Shown in pieces: positions 1-11,714 of a stretch of DNA of 64,000 bases (positions are counted from its first letter, which is position 1; every line of letters begins with the position of its first letter). Made by a program: the position numbers and the translations under genes. Under the pieces are notes generated by a model that had not been told where the DNA came from, ran no database searches, and saw only the letters and a program-made list of their open reading frames with translations. The stretch is from Coniochaeta sp. PMI_546 (taxonomy: Eukaryota; Ascomycota; Sordariomycetes; Coniochaetales; Coniochaetaceae). The DNA lies in contig MU271145.1 of the NCBI GenBank assembly GCA_021432605.1, positions 496,001-560,000 of the forward strand, in the 5' to 3' direction.

Positions 1-651
1 TACGAGCGGGGAGTAGGCTGTTAGGCCGGCGCAGAGCATGGGCGCGGCGATGGTGCTGGGGAGGGCGTCGGGGATGGGGAAGACCCTTTTGTTTTTAATA
101 GCTTCGGTCAGCATTCACCCGAGCGATCTTTGGGCTAGCGGGAAGCAAGGAAACTCACCAGTGCTCGTGTGTCCGAACATGAGATGAGTAACCACCTTGT
201 GACACGACACCTGAATCTGGCCACACGGCGCCGTATGTGTCGAGCTGATGCTTGCAGTACGTCTCGTTCTCGTTCTTGCACTGCCGGCACTCGAGGCAGG
301 AGTAGCTCTGAGCCCCAACGCCGACACGTTGGCCTTCCTTGATCAGCGTCACCTTAGGTCCAACCCGGATAGCCTTGCCAACGATCTCTGTCCCGGGCCC
401 TTGTCAGTGGTCATAGATTTGGAATTTGTGATTGGTTGGTTCGTACCGTGGCCAACGGCGAGGGGGAAGTGCTGCTCGCCCCATCCTCCGGTGATGGTGT
501 GGACGTCGCTGCCGCAGACACCGCAGCACTCAATCTTGACATCGACGTCGTAGTCGCCAAAAGGCTTGGGCTGGAACTCGTTCTTGTGGAACTCCAGCCA
601 CGTGTCAGGTCCATCGACCTGGAAGCCGGTAAACTTCTCTGGGTAAGGCAT
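1..651 (-). CDS. NADP-dependent zinc alcohol dehydrogenase (ADH6/cinnamyl type), 3' part outside window
   Basis: Medium-chain zinc dehydrogenase that reduces aldehydes to alcohols (or the reverse) with NADP(H), in the cytosol. Three exons are visible: 651-447, 387-159 and 85-1; the last runs off the window, leaving about 173 residues of a usual ~360. The start MPYPEKFTGFQVDGPDTW is the first in-frame Met after a TATA-like stretch near 795. The catalytic-zinc region CCGVCGSDVH and the GHE motif (split by intron 1) are present, as are the four structural-zinc cysteines in CLECRQCKNENETYC. After intron 2 the chain reads HEHWVFPIPDALPS and APMLCAGLTAYSPL, typical of the yeast ADH6/ADH7 branch. 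The Rossmann domain is not in the window, so NADP preference rests on family knowledge. Nothing seen is broken. Confidence 0.9.
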
Positions 652-1056
652 CCTGGCGGCTTCAAGAGGGAGTAGTGGGAGGAAGTGACAAAGGGCACGT
701 GAGGTCTCGCAAGATTTACAGAGGAGAACAACAGAGAGGATTGAGCAAAAGGAGAAAACACAGAGCAATCTCAATCACGGGCGGCTCATGAACATATATA
801 GGAGGGGCCCATCGTGGGCGAGGGACCAGGCGGGCGTCACCCCGCCCTTTATTTTCCTGGCCCAGAAAGTTTTCTCCTGACTAGAGGCTACCTGGTACAT
901 AATGAAGCAAGAACGGGAGATAAGTGGATGAGTTGTAAACCCGTTGCAGGACCTTGATTTATCCGGACATAATAGTTGGGGGTCAAGTGATGAGGAAGAC
1001 CAGACGAAGGCAGCTCGGCTTGCTGGAGGAGGCTCGTCATCTCGTAATCGCGCGTG
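652..1056. other. Intergenic, divergent promoter side of the alcohol dehydrogenase
   Basis: Holds the 5' leader of the alcohol dehydrogenase and a TATA-like run (atatata) near 795. No convincing coding sequence or repeat was seen. Confidence 0.5.
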
Positions 1057-1743
1057 TTATCGACGCCCTCGTCTCCAATTACCCCGCGCGCAGACCCCAC
1101 CATAGCTTGACTTTTGGGCCCTGGGATCAGGGGTAAAGATCTGACTGACAGTGCCGAATTTCCCACAAATCAGAGGCGGCGGTGGTGTTGGAAGAAATGA
1201 CAAGGAGGGAGTGCACCAGAGGTCATTCGGAGAGATCTCCGGCTGCAAGTCGGCCGTCAGGGACCGAACCGGATGACCGATGCCTCCGTGGTCTATCTGA
1301 TCGTGGCTTTTGATGTGGAGTCGACAACTCCATTTCACCTGGACGACCCTGACATTTCGAATCCCTTGGCATAGCCACGGATAGAACTCCAAGCCAACCT
1401 CCTGTGCAGTCGGACAAATCCGGTCCTCGATGTGAGCCTGGGTCCGGGTTGCACTCATCCAGCCATAGCCAGTAGTGGTCATCACGTTGATACCGTACTG
1501 GCAAATTCCATGCCCATATTGTCTTCTCAATGTCCACCGTGGAATCATCCTCGTCTGCAATGCAGCACTGAGTATTGGAGAACGCAATGACCAGGGAATC
1601 GCTGTTGTAATAAGAAGAGCCCCCACCAAAGACAGCAACAATGCCCCGAAGATGACAAGCCACAACTCCGTGTGATCGTGGTATAGTTGCGCCATGCCAT
1701 ATACCAGTGCGAGTATCATACTGGCGTAATGTGACGGCAACAT
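1057..1743 (-). CDS. Doubtful open frame with two hydrophobic segments
   Basis: An open frame of 228 codons whose first 50 residues look protein-like: a segment around ASMILALVYGMAQLY and a strong one, LVIFGALLLSLVGALLITTA, with charged residues between them. After about residue 55 the composition stops resembling a fungal protein (many Arg, Cys and Trp, no hydrophobic pattern). It lies on the same strand 75 bp downstream of the DUF7704 gene. It may be the start of a small membrane protein with unplaced introns, a decayed copy of one, or chance. I do not recognise the family. Confidence 0.25.
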   Translation of the reverse strand: MLPSHYASMILALVYGMAQLYHDHTELWLVIFGALLLSLVGALLITTAIPWSLRSPILSAALQTRMIPRWTLRRQYGHGICQYGINVMTTTGYGWMSATRTQAHIEDRICPTAQEVGLEFYPWLCQGIRNVRVVQVKWSCRLHIKSHDQIDHGGIGHPVRSLTADLQPEISPNDLWCTPSLSFLPTPPPPLICGKFGTVSQIFTPDPRAQKSSYGGVCARGNWRRGRR

Positions 1744-1818
1744 GGTTGGCGGCAGCGCTCCGACGTACGCCTTTGCACAGTTGGTCCTGTTGTGACATGG
1801 AGTCCAACCCCAGGCCCA

Positions 1819-2340
1819 TCAGTTGTTCTTCTTCGTCAGCTTCCGCCCCTTTCCGAGGCCAATGTTGGCAAGGAAAGCCAATCTCATGGTAGCTCCGACG
1901 TAGACGAAGGGGATATTGCCCCAGTCAATGGCATTCCATTTGGCGAAACTCCAGTAGATCTCAGGCCCAAGTCCGCGGACAGTGTACAGGTGTCCAAGGT
2001 CGCCGATAAGGAGACAGAACAGCACTGTCTTCCAGACGCGTAGGTCTGATGTTGACCTTAGCACCAGTGCCTCGTTGATGGCAAAGAAGAAGTACAGATT
2101 GGCTAGCTGTGACATGGCGATGCTAGTTCCCAAAGGGATCGGGGATGGAGCAGAGGCAGCGTGAGTGAGTCTGAGGTATTCATCCTGGCCGAAGTAAGCG
2201 TAATAAGCGCCTACGAGTGCTGAGATGGGCTCGATGATGAGGAAGAAGAGGCGGTAGACCAGAGGAAGAGAAAATGCGGCCGCAGTTCTGGTTTTTGTTG
2301 ATGCTGCAGGGCTCTGGCCTGCCGGCTTTACGTCCGCCAT
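1819..2340 (-). CDS. DUF7704 integral membrane protein
   Basis: Intronless gene for a 173-residue protein. After a polar N-terminus of about 24 residues there are four hydrophobic segments: around LVYRLFFLIIEPISALVGAY (25-45), ANLYFFFAINEALVL (~79-93), VWKTVLFCLLIGDLGHLYTV (~102-121) and IPFVYVGATMRLAFLANIGL (~143-162). The C-terminal block YWSFAKWNAIDWGN followed by FVYVGATMR is the hallmark of the fungal DUF7704 family, small membrane proteins of unknown role found across Pezizomycotina. Length and layout match the family, and the ATG at 2340 gives a normal N-terminus. The C-terminus is basic (GKGRKLTKKNN), which suits a cytosolic tail or ER retention, though that is inference. Confidence 0.85.
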   Translation of the reverse strand: MADVKPAGQSPAASTKTRTAAAFSLPLVYRLFFLIIEPISALVGAYYAYFGQDEYLRLTHAASAPSPIPLGTSIAMSQLANLYFFFAINEALVLRSTSDLRVWKTVLFCLLIGDLGHLYTVRGLGPEIYWSFAKWNAIDWGNIPFVYVGATMRLAFLANIGLGKGRKLTKKNN

Positions 2341-2750
2341 GTTGATATGATAGCGTTATGAACACGGGGCGAACAGCGAATATGGCAGGCTGCCTCTTCT
2401 GCGATATCTGATGTCGATTGCTGTCAGAGACCTTTATCCTTCACCAAGACAGACTGGATCTTGCGCGGAGCAGAGCTATGTATACAATCTGATACATGAT
2501 CCATCAAGGTACACACGCTAGTCCAGATCCAGCCTACCAGGAAAACTTCAGTCACATGACCCACGAAAGTCGAAGAAATCATGGGCCCACTCCGAAATTC
2601 GAGGGCTAGCAAGCCCCATTTTAGTAACCACCCGCCAATCTCCAATCAGCCCCAGCCAACTTTTCAATATTGGTCGTGGGAAAAGTTGAGCCTGACCGTG
2701 AGACCTTCGATCTTTTCCCCTTCTCTCCAGTCGACAAACAACCGCCCAAC
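2341..2750. promoter_or_regulatory. Divergent intergenic region between DUF7704 gene and eS7
   Basis: Bidirectional promoter region of about 410 bp. Just before the eS7 start there is a pyrimidine-rich run (near 2711-2730, cttttccccttctctccag) like that found in front of many fungal ribosomal protein genes; it could also be the acceptor of a 5' UTR intron. Confidence 0.4.
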
Positions 2751-3744
2751 ATGTCTGCCCCTCAGCTCAACAAGATCGCGGCCAACAGCCCGTCTCGCCA
2801 GAACCCGTCCGAGCTGGAGACCAGCATCGCGACCGCTCTTTACGAGCTCGAGAGCAACACTGCCGATCTCAAGGCCGCCCTCCGGCCTCTGCAGATTGTG
2901 TCTGCCCGTGAGGTGAGAACTTGATTCAGAACTCATACCATATCCCAGGGACTCGCGAATTCGACTATCCTGTTCCACCGAGTGCGAATGCAAACGCGCA
3001 CACGTTTCGAGCGCTGTTGGATGTTTGCGAGAGGAATTCATCGAACCAATGGGCATGGGCGAAATGTTGCTCTCCTCCCAATTGGCAGAAGAAGATTATA
3101 CTATCAAGAACATGCAATGGCGCGTGGAATAGGACGGGAAGCGGTCCAAGGATTGTTGGAAACATACATCCTGGAGCTCGCATGCTGACTTTGGGTCTTG
3201 AACTAGATCGAAGTTGGCCACGGCAAGAAGGCTATTGCCATCTTTGTCCCCGTCCCTTCCCTGCAGGGCTTCCACCGTGTCCAGCAGCGGTAAGTTTATC
3301 ATCAGAAAACCCCCGCCTCTATCGCATCTTTTATGCGTTACTAAGAATTCGAAAAAAAAACTGACGTACGTACACAGCCTCACCCGTGAGCTGGAGAAGA
3401 AGTTCTCGGACCGCCACGTCCTGATCCTCGCTTCGCGCCGCATCCTCCCCCGCCCCAAGCGCTCCAGCCGCTCGCGCAACACCCAGAAGCAGAAGCGCCC
3501 CCGCTCGCGCACCCTCACCGCCGTCCACGACGCCATCCTGACCGACCTCGTCTACCCCGTCGAGATCGTCGGCAAGCGCCTCCGCACCAAGGAGGACGGC
3601 TCCAAGACCCTCAAGGTCATCCTCGACGAGAAGGAGCGTGGTGGTGTTGACTACCGCCTCGACACCTACTCCGAGGTCTACCGCCGCCTCACCGGCCGCG
3701 CTGTCGTCTTCGAGTTCCCCCAGTCCGGTGCCTCTGACTTTTAG
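2751..3744 (+). CDS. RPS7: 40S ribosomal protein eS7
   Basis: Structural protein of the small ribosomal subunit, needed for 18S rRNA processing. Exons 2751-2912, 3207-3289 and 3378-3744 give 203 residues, the normal length. The start [14 protein letters not shown] follows a pyrimidine-rich leader. Family signatures are in order: [15 protein letters not shown] (~21-35), [20 protein letters not shown] across intron 1, [18 protein letters not shown] across intron 2, [19 protein letters not shown] (~89-107), a basic [20 protein letters not shown], and the end [16 protein letters not shown]. Codon use is strongly biased to C-ending codons, as expected for a highly expressed gene. Intron 1 is long for this window (294 bp); I looked for snoRNA boxes in it and found none. 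Divergent from the DUF7704 gene, convergent with dynactin p62. Confidence 0.97.
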
Positions 3745-4128
3745 ACAAGTTAGGAGTCGAGAGGAAGGGTCGCTCATGTGGGTATCATGAACTGGGAGTT
3801 ATAGCTAGGCTCTTGCTTTCTGTCTTGGGTTTGCCTTGAATGCATTCGCGGTCTCCGCAAAAAAGGGAAAAGGGACGGCGTCTAGATAGCTTGTTCACCA
3901 TAATGCAAGCTGGTTCGGCATCAATGACAATTGTATTTGCCTAGCGACCTGCTGTGTCTCCCGTACGAATTGTGAGATGATAGCTTCTGCTGCGACCATT
4001 CACATGGTGTCAATTCGCGAAAAGAGTTGCCTTGCATCGCAATCGTATGCCTGCCATGTTCGGAAACCACTTTTCTAATGGGTATCTATCGCAGCATCAC
4101 GACTTCTTCAACCTTTCGAGTCCTCAAT
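3745..4128. other. Convergent 3' region between eS7 and dynactin p62
   Basis: Contains the two 3' untranslated regions. No gene, repeat or RNA seen. Confidence 0.5.
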
Positions 4129-5995
4129 TCACTCCTGACTGATCCTCCCAACCCCAAGCACACACCAATAAGCCAGCTCCCGCCTCTCCTTCGCCTCCTT
4201 GCCCCCAATAGCCGTCCCAACCTCGGCAGCAGCCTCAACCTCCCACTCAACTCGCACAAACATGGGTATCTCAAGCACGTCCTCGTCCTCCTTCAGCTCC
4301 TCCCTCTCACCCTCCTTCTTTCCACCCATCACCCCCCCAAGCCTCAACGAAGCAGGCACCACCTCGACAACGATACTGACCCAGTTTCGCCCCCTCTCCC
4401 AGATCTTGCCCGCCTCCGCCTGGCCCCCGCCCCCTTTACTCACCAGCCTCTCGTCGGCGCGCTTCTTGGCCTCGCCGGCCCGCAGCGCCTCGTCCCAGAC
4501 GTCCGTGTTGGCGTCGATCTCGAACTGGGGGCAGAGGACGGTGACTCTGCTCGCGAAGCGGCCGGGAGTGGTGGCCGGCGTCGCCAGGGTTACCTTGACG
4601 GGGTCGAAGATGGGGTTGGTGAAGGTCAGGAGGTACTGGACCGGCTTCAGCGGCTGTAGTAGACCATTTCCTGCTGGTGCTGCTGCTGTTGATGGAGATG
4701 GGAGGGAGGGAGAGGATAAAGTGAGCGGGCGGATGGATATGGCGGGTATGTAACTCCCTGCCACGAGGCGTATGCGAAACCGGGTGCTTGCGACCTTGGG
4801 CTCGGGCTTGGAGATGATGTGCCTGCATACGGGACAGCGCTTGGACCGCTTCGTCCGGAGCAGGACCGGTATAGGTCGCAGCTCGGAGACGAGCCGTGAT
4901 CGGCCGTAGAGGGGTGGTTCGGCGAGGTTGGACAGGCGCCCTGCTTCCTGCGTGCTGCGTTGTTCGGCATTCGCGGTGCCGGATAGGGATGCTTCTCGCA
5001 GGGCTTCTATGGCGGATGATTCGTCTAGGTTGGCGTGTTGGAGACCTTCTTCTGCGTCAGCGGCCTCGCGAAAGGCGGTCTTGGTGCGCCGGGTCGAGCC
5101 GGGGCCGCTCTTCTTGGAAGGGTCGAGGGAGCCGACTGTGTAGAGGTTCATCAGGCGGGTTAAGGAGGAGGGTGAGGATATGCCGATGTCGCTGAGCGAT
5201 AAGCCCGGGGCGGACGAGTTGGACTCGGAGATTTGATGAGTGTAGAAGGACCGCAGGTTTTCGAATTGGGTCTCTATGTCGAGCGGACTAGAGGTCACCG
5301 GATTGGAGGGTGTTTCCGGAGAGACAGCTGTTTCGGATATGGTTTCTTTGCGGCGGTCTTTGCGTTCCTTGGCTGTTGTACGCGGGTGTCCACCGTTATG
5401 GACTTTTTGTAGTTGTGAGTAGATGCCGTTGGGTTTGTCGAACTTGATGCCTATCTCGGTGCTGCTCCAGTGACAGTAGGAACAGGCCAGTACGTAGGGG
5501 CCGGAGGGGCCTGACGCGTTGTCTGCGGCCAGGAGGCTCGGATCTGGTGGTGCCTCGAGGCTTGTCACGGTCAGGGGCCCGATGCAGATCGGACATTTGA
5601 AGCAGCTGCGGGTGCATCTTGAACACGGGTTGGTTTAGTGCTCTGATCGGTAGATATCGTTGTGTTAGACCTTGGGATCCCAGTACACACCTGTTGCCCT
5701 CGCTCTTGAGGTTACTGCTCGGCACCTCAAACAAACAGCTCGGGCAGTAGTAGGTTACGATCTCTTCGGCCACACAGCGCGGACATCGGATCTGGTGACA
5801 GTCCTCGCAGTACATGAGATACTCGAGCGGGTAGAGGCTGTAGTTAGACCGCGGGGCGCGCGGATCAAAGGTCCGGTCGTCATCTTCCGCGTCACTCCCA
5901 GGACCTGAGGGAGAAGCCGGAGCTGGCCCACTCTGCGCGAAGTCGGAGCAGGGGCATTGGATGAAGGTGTACGGCGTAAGAGGTGGAGGGGCCAT
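4129..5995 (-). CDS. Dynactin subunit p62 (DCTN4; Neurospora ro-2 type)
   Basis: Pointed-end subunit of dynactin, the dynein activator that carries cargo and nuclei toward microtubule minus ends. Exons 5995-5691 and 5617-4129 give 597 residues. Zinc-binding cysteine pairs are spread as in p62: MYCEDCHQIRCPRC (~60-75) and YYCPSCLF, then across the intron RCTRSCFKCPICIGPL, then LACSYCHWSSTEIGI, and RCPVCRHIISKPEPKVAS in the middle. A long central part is rich in Ser/Thr/Pro (phosphorylation-prone linker). The C-terminal half (YLLTFTNPIFDPVKVTLATP and FVRVEWEV) is the conserved beta domain. The glycine- and lysine-rich insertion before it varies in the family. Loss in Neurospora gives ropy hyphae; that role here is family knowledge. 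Confidence 0.93.
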
Positions 5996-8212
5996 GGCTG
6001 CTGGTGGACTTCTTCACGACATTGCTGGGGCGAGGGTGCTCCTACGGGTCATTCGAGACCTTACTGGACTTTCCAGATCGATGTCGTAAGAACCCTAGTG
6101 GTAGGTACAAGCGGTATCACCGGACGTTTGTTAAGGTTGTCGTTTGAAGAGGGCACACATTGCGCGTCCAGTGAGAGCAACGTTGGAGCTCTATACGGAC
6201 CAATTGCCATCATTGTATCTTTCTTGTCGATCTTGAAAAAAGTGGGGATGGGTAAGTGCTGAGCAAACAAAAGGTACCTTACTTTATCGTAGCTTCCTTA
6301 TCCTGAATCCAACTTTATCTACGGATCCGTAAAGCATCTCAAGCAATGCACACAGTATTTTCGCCTTGTAAATCTGGAGCACGCGGCAATATTCTTCCGG
6401 CATGTTCTATCTCTCTGCCATCTGCTAGTCTTGGGTCGGTAGGTGGATGATATTAGCCCTCCTATTGTAGCCCTCCCGATGTTGTGCTCAAGTTGCACTG
6501 ATGACTCAGCAGTTTTTTCGACGACGCACTGTTTGTAAGGGACGCACCTACCTTGCTCGATGGAGGTGGCTCTAACCAATACAGCAGAGTGCTCCTTCCA
6601 CAGCACTTTGCATTTAATAAGGTAAACACCACAACCTTGCATTCGAGACCGAATATCAAGCGACCAACCTCGGGTTACGTGACGTCGACGAGAGGACGTT
6701 CTCTTGGTTGACGGTGGCGGTCTATTGCGTCAGGGCCAGGCGTCATGCCCGGCACTCGCCATCATCGGCTATAAGAGGCAATTATAATAGTTAATGGTCA
6801 TCGCAGAGAAACACTGCCTGATAATTGTGTTTTGTGGTCAGACGTCAGCGAGGGATCATGAACTTTGAGCTTCTCTTGTGCGGCAGCGAGGAGCCGAAAG
6901 CGCTACTACCATGACCAAGACGGGCTAAGTGTAACGCTCTCTCCCGAAGCTTGTGCCATCGCGTCTCGACATCCGACCTGTTAATGCGTGTTCAAACTTT
7001 GGTCCCAGTCGTACGCAAATCAGGTCCTGGAGAGAGCCATGGTTTACTTTATGTCTGTCTCATGATGACGGCGTCAGGCCTTCCTAGCCTCTTGATCGAC
7101 GGAGTCCAACGACCACCCCCACCTCAATCCGCGTTATCGAGGTCCGAAGCTGCCCACGCTTGTAAGACCTGCGTTTAACATGGTGACGAATCAGGACCCA
7201 GACGCGGCATCCCTCCCTTTGCACAAGGCACTGGATCGAGGGCCGAAAGACGCAGACCGACGGGTCCGAAAGTCGATCTCTCAACTTTTCGGGCTACCTT
7301 CGGACATCCTTGGAGCGGCCAAAAAAAAGAGATTGTGATATTCAGAGCTTAGTGTACACGCCATCATGGTCATCTCTAGTCTAATGTGTCAATGTGTCAG
7401 TCTGTCAATCTGCCTCTTAATCAAGGTAGGGACTATTTCGGCTCGGCAGTACAAGTCTTCAAACGTACCCGTAGAGCTGTTGTTGTCTAGACTCTCCCTG
7501 TTATCGCAATGCATGCGGTGCCAGCGAAAAGCCAATTGACCCTGGAGCCTACTGGAGAGGATGCCGGGATGCTCAGCTCTGGCCCAGCAAGCTGGCAACC
7601 CAAAGCGGAGGTTGCAGTGCATGGCCAGCTCAATCTTTTCAAAGCCCCACGGAGCTGTGGTTGGTCTAAGCTTCAGTGACACAGGGTCCTCCCGATAAGG
7701 GTCTAGCTGGGTGGCTGGTAGGGTCCATCCTTGTTTGTCTTCCACATTGGTGTCTCTCTCCCGAGACATGGACTCTCGAACTGCCCGCTTTCGCACCTCT
7801 AGTAAATGGCGCTTTGTTTGGATCTGGGGAAGCAGCATCACAAGCCATTTGTCCTTGGCAATGGCGACTCGATGTGGTTTATAGTCAGCGAGGGCTGCTC
7901 CCGAAAAGGAGCACCCCAGCTTCTTTCCGACTCTGACTCCGACTCTCGTCGTTGCTGCAACGGATGCTATCAAGCAATGAACTACTACTGCTCATCGACC
8001 AGACAGGTAATGCCATCAGGGACTTTTGCCACGGAAGTTCTGAATTGATTTCCGTCCTGTCTATCGAAATCGCAAGGGTAGCTTTCCTGGGGAACTATAC
8101 ATTTCACTATTGGACTTGTCCTGCAGGCTGCTGAAGCTCTAGGCGCGGCGCTATTGGATGGTGTGTCAGCCGCTTCCAGATTCTGGACCAGCCCACTCGC
8201 GATATCAGCACC
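5996..8212. other. 2.2-kb stretch without a supportable gene
   Basis: Several open frames of 60-194 codons occur on both strands, but none shows domain motifs, a hydrophobic pattern, good introns or biased codon use. The longest (7389-7973, minus) is rich in Arg, Cys and Trp and overlaps other frames. No tRNA, terminal repeat or tandem repeat was seen. The 3' end must hold the promoter of the DUF8004-type gene. Confidence 0.5.
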
Positions 8213-10929
8213 ATGGAAGCGCCAGACAAAAAGATCGTGATGGCCACCTCGACAAAGGGTCCTGAGACTTCGCACATGCGATCCAACCTCGCAGACTCAA
8301 CTGCAAAGTCGACGGTTTACACTGGCATATCGAACCGTGCGAGAGGCTGGAAATCACGGAGAACCGGCGGCTTCATGGAGGGGCGGATGTTCCCAAACGC
8401 TAACATCAAGAGGTGGGATGGCGGGGCCAAAGCGTGCGCAGCTTGGGATAGCTTGAGGAGGGTGAGCTGCAAACTTCCGACGAAATATCTGCTGGATCAG
8501 ACAGCAGATACTCATGCAACTGTGATAACTAACGTCAACACAGGACCCTGAGCTATGGTTCGACAAAGGCAACTGCTTTGTGCATCTGTACGGAAAAGGG
8601 CAATCTCGGCGGGGACCAGCGTTCAAAGTTCCACTGTCCAGTCTTCTGGCAGCCAATTGCCACCCTTTGTTGAACAGATATCTCTTGCGAAATGTGCCCG
8701 AGTCTACAAGTCCCGGCTCAGGATACGGCGTTTGGGACGGATCAGACGTGGTTGAGAGGGTAGATCTCTACATCTCTCCGCCGCCAATGGCAGACAAGAA
8801 GCAGATGCTCGATTTTTATCTGGCGATACGCAACTTGTTCGCTTGGATCTACCGGAGGTCAATGGTCGGCGAGCACCTCGGGAGCGCCTTGATCACACTC
8901 GTGGATAGCATGCGCGAGTTCAGGAGCCCAGGTGTCAACAATGTGGAGGATGTCGTAAGCTATATCGAGGGAGAGGGCTATCTCGACATGGCCAACCAAC
9001 CGATCCATGCACTCGCGTTGGTTCATCTTGCCGAGTACTACAAACTCAGGGACCTCTACATCAACGCCTTCGCGCATTGTGCGGGCATGGGCGACTGTCT
9101 CTATGCGCTGCCGGAGTACCAGGTTTGTTCTTCGCCCAAGTCACGTTCAAGTCCAGCCACTAATCTTTCGTTGCAAGGCTGTGAGCTCAATAACGAGGAA
9201 ACTGCTGCGAAGAGCTCAAGGAAGCGTCGAGGCCAAGCTCAGCAAAGCCGCGACGTCACTGAGAAACTTCTTGGAAGACGATCTGTCCGAGGCGAACATT
9301 GGCCTAACCGCCGGCGGAAGGGCGCATCTCGAGCGGTTTCGTACGTTTCTCCTGGCTTTCTACACCCATCGACTGGGATACTACCCGCCATCACCTGTCC
9401 ATACGAGGAACGGCATGTGGGACCCGGAGATCTACAGCGCAATGCGATGCGATTTCGAGGCTCTATATGACCTCCTTGTGGACCGGACCTTCACGACAAC
9501 AGACAGCGCCTCGTTTCTGGGCCAAGGAGGAATATGCGCCCTACAAGGCGTACATGCCTTCGACGTCCGGCACAAGTATACGCCGTTGTCACATCCCCTT
9601 CCCCGTCTGCCGGAGGTGACTCCTACCACGACATCCAAGAGAGCGTCTTGGTTCGGCCGAGGCGACGGCAAACTGCGACCGGATCGACGATTACTCGCCC
9701 ACGCTGCCCTGGTCAAGGCTACCAACACTGATGTGCCGAATCTCGCGAGGAACGCGCTGGTCGCCGCGTACAAGAGGTTCGAAGAAGACTCGCTCTCGTC
9801 GCAGATCAGGTTTGACAAGATCGAGAAGCTGTCTCAGGTCGACGCGCGCAAAATCCGGTGGATCCTCATATACGGCGTGTACCAGACGCTGCGCAGCTGC
9901 ACCGACGCTCCGCTAGAGGTCCGAGACACCAACAGTGTGGGATACAGCCTAGCTATCTCGATAAACGACCTCCCGCCATGGAAGGAGAAACGCCGTCCAT
10001 CGTTACTGCGAACGAAGTCGAAGAAGAGCGTCACCTCGCCTGTTCCGAGCCTCCCGTCTCCTCAAGCTGACGTGCCGGCAACGAGCAGTGAGATCCGACC
10101 AGATATCGATTACTTCGCCATAGCACACCGTAGCAACTCGATACAATCAAGGCGGCAGTCTGTGTCGGGTGGTGCGGTGTCGCCTTATCAGATACCGCCT
10201 CGGAGTGGAAGCCTCAGCAAGGTCGTCTCTCAAACCGGTAGCCTGAGAAAGTCTTTGGGTCCGCTAAGAGGCGAGAGTCGTGCTGCTCCTGGTACCGACC
10301 CTGCCAGCTCGCGACGGAGTATCATGTATCATGAGATTGTCGTGCACGGATACGGCAACGGTACCAACAAAGTTCATGTCGAGAACGCAGCCCCAGTACC
10401 AGGTGCTACCCCGGAGTATCTTGCCAACCGGTCACTGTCAACCTCTTCCAACTCAAGCGCCGGAAGCAGTGCCACCGCATCAGATGCTAGTCCGTGCAGC
10501 GAGGAGTCCTGGAGCAGCTGTCATACCAGCATCCTGCAACCGCCCCTTGAAGGACCGGACACGATGCTGAATGCTGCGCGGAGGACATCGATAGCCTCAA
10601 ACCACACCACAACGAGCAGCGTCTATTCGACGCCCGACGAGGCATGTCCGCCGCTCCCTCGAAGGAACAGTAAGCGGAAGAGCCTGATGGTGCTGTTTGA
10701 CGAGCACGGCATGAGTGCCGCCCAGCCCGCGCCGTTGCAGATCAGGAAGGGCCTGAAGCTGCCGGACGACCCGGACGAGTGGCGGGCCATCGAGGAGGAG
10801 GTCGATGAGCGGTGCGAGGCCGTACCTGCGGGCCGGCTCGTGCTGTCGGACAGTATCGGCGACGGAGTGATCCCGGAATGGGACTCCTTTGCGGATGTCG
10901 GAGGGTTGACGGCCCTGCCTGATGTCTAA
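8213..10929 (+). CDS. DUF8004-type fungal protein
   Basis: Exons 8213-8461, 8544-9122 and 9178-10929 give 859 residues. The ATG at 8213 has a good context (ccatgg). The conserved N-terminal core begins KRWDGGAKACAAWDSLRR, continues over intron 1 as DPELWFDKGNCFVHLYG, and includes VERVDLYISPPPMADKKQML and LFAWIYRRSMVGEHLGSAL, ending with KIRWILIYGVYQTLRSCTDA near residue 500. This layout (a POZ-like or kinase-adaptor-like N-terminal segment followed by a helical part) is what I remember for the family now called DUF8004, of unknown function. The second half (from about residue 520) is disordered and rich in Ser, Pro and Arg with RRxS-type sites, suggesting a phosphorylated scaffold. The DUF number is from memory; coding status is clear. 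Confidence 0.8.
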
Positions 10930-11714
10930 GGGGCGAAGTGGAGGATGAGGGCACATATTACCGGATCACTTACTGTTTCCTTTGTCATGATACCTGGACT
11001 AGCCATCCGCAACCGTCCGCACCATACACACGCTCCCGCGGAAAGTCGTTTGCCTGCGCTGCCTTTTTCGGCGCCGTGTCGGAATGGAAAAAAGGAGGAA
11101 TCTCGAACGATATACACCGTATACTACCCGCCACAGTCCTGTGCGCGTCTGCTGCGCCATGAATTGGATCATTGGATGACGTGGATGAGAGAACATTGTC
11201 GCTATTCGTTCGCTGTAGAGGAGGGTATATTCCAAATACGGGAACGACTACTGCAGAACCGCTACGATAGGTAGCCCAATCTTTCAGTTTCTCAATGCCA
11301 ATCTACCTAGCGACATATTCCAATTGTTGTTCAGTATCATTCAGGTATATTGACTTCCAATTTCAACAAAAATGTCGGCGCAGCAGTCTGGCCGACTCGG
11401 GGCCGCTCCAAAATGACTAAGCTAAGCGCCGGATACACGCTTTCCGGCAGTTCGATCCGACTCGCGCGATGGACAGCTCTCGTAATTAAAAAAACAACAT
11501 CAACAAACCGTCGCGCTTCTCCTCCCACCGTCCTCAATCACCCTTACTACCTACCTTACTCCTCCAAGCAACGAGCGCATTCACCGTCGCCGGCCACCCA
11601 ATCGACCACCAGCGCATCCACCATCCCTACCAAAACCCCCTCCTCCACATTACCTACCCTAACCTATCGACAAACAACCCAGCCTCAACCGCCAATCCAC
11701 AGACATATCCCACA
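10930..11714. promoter_or_regulatory. Intergenic with C-rich 5' leader
   Basis: The final 200 bases before 11715 are rich in ccacc/ctacc runs and poor in G, the composition usual for a fungal core promoter and 5' leader. An open frame that starts at 11350 runs through this leader but becomes Pro/Ser/Thr-only sequence and overlaps the next gene out of frame. Confidence 0.45.

Noticed and set aside
2913-3206. Possible snoRNA inside the long intron of eS7
   Set aside because: No C box (rtgatga) or H/ACA layout found in the intron.
7389-7973. Minus-strand open frame of 194 codons in the 2.2-kb gap
   Set aside because: Arg/Cys/Trp-rich, no domain motif and no codon bias; treated as chance.
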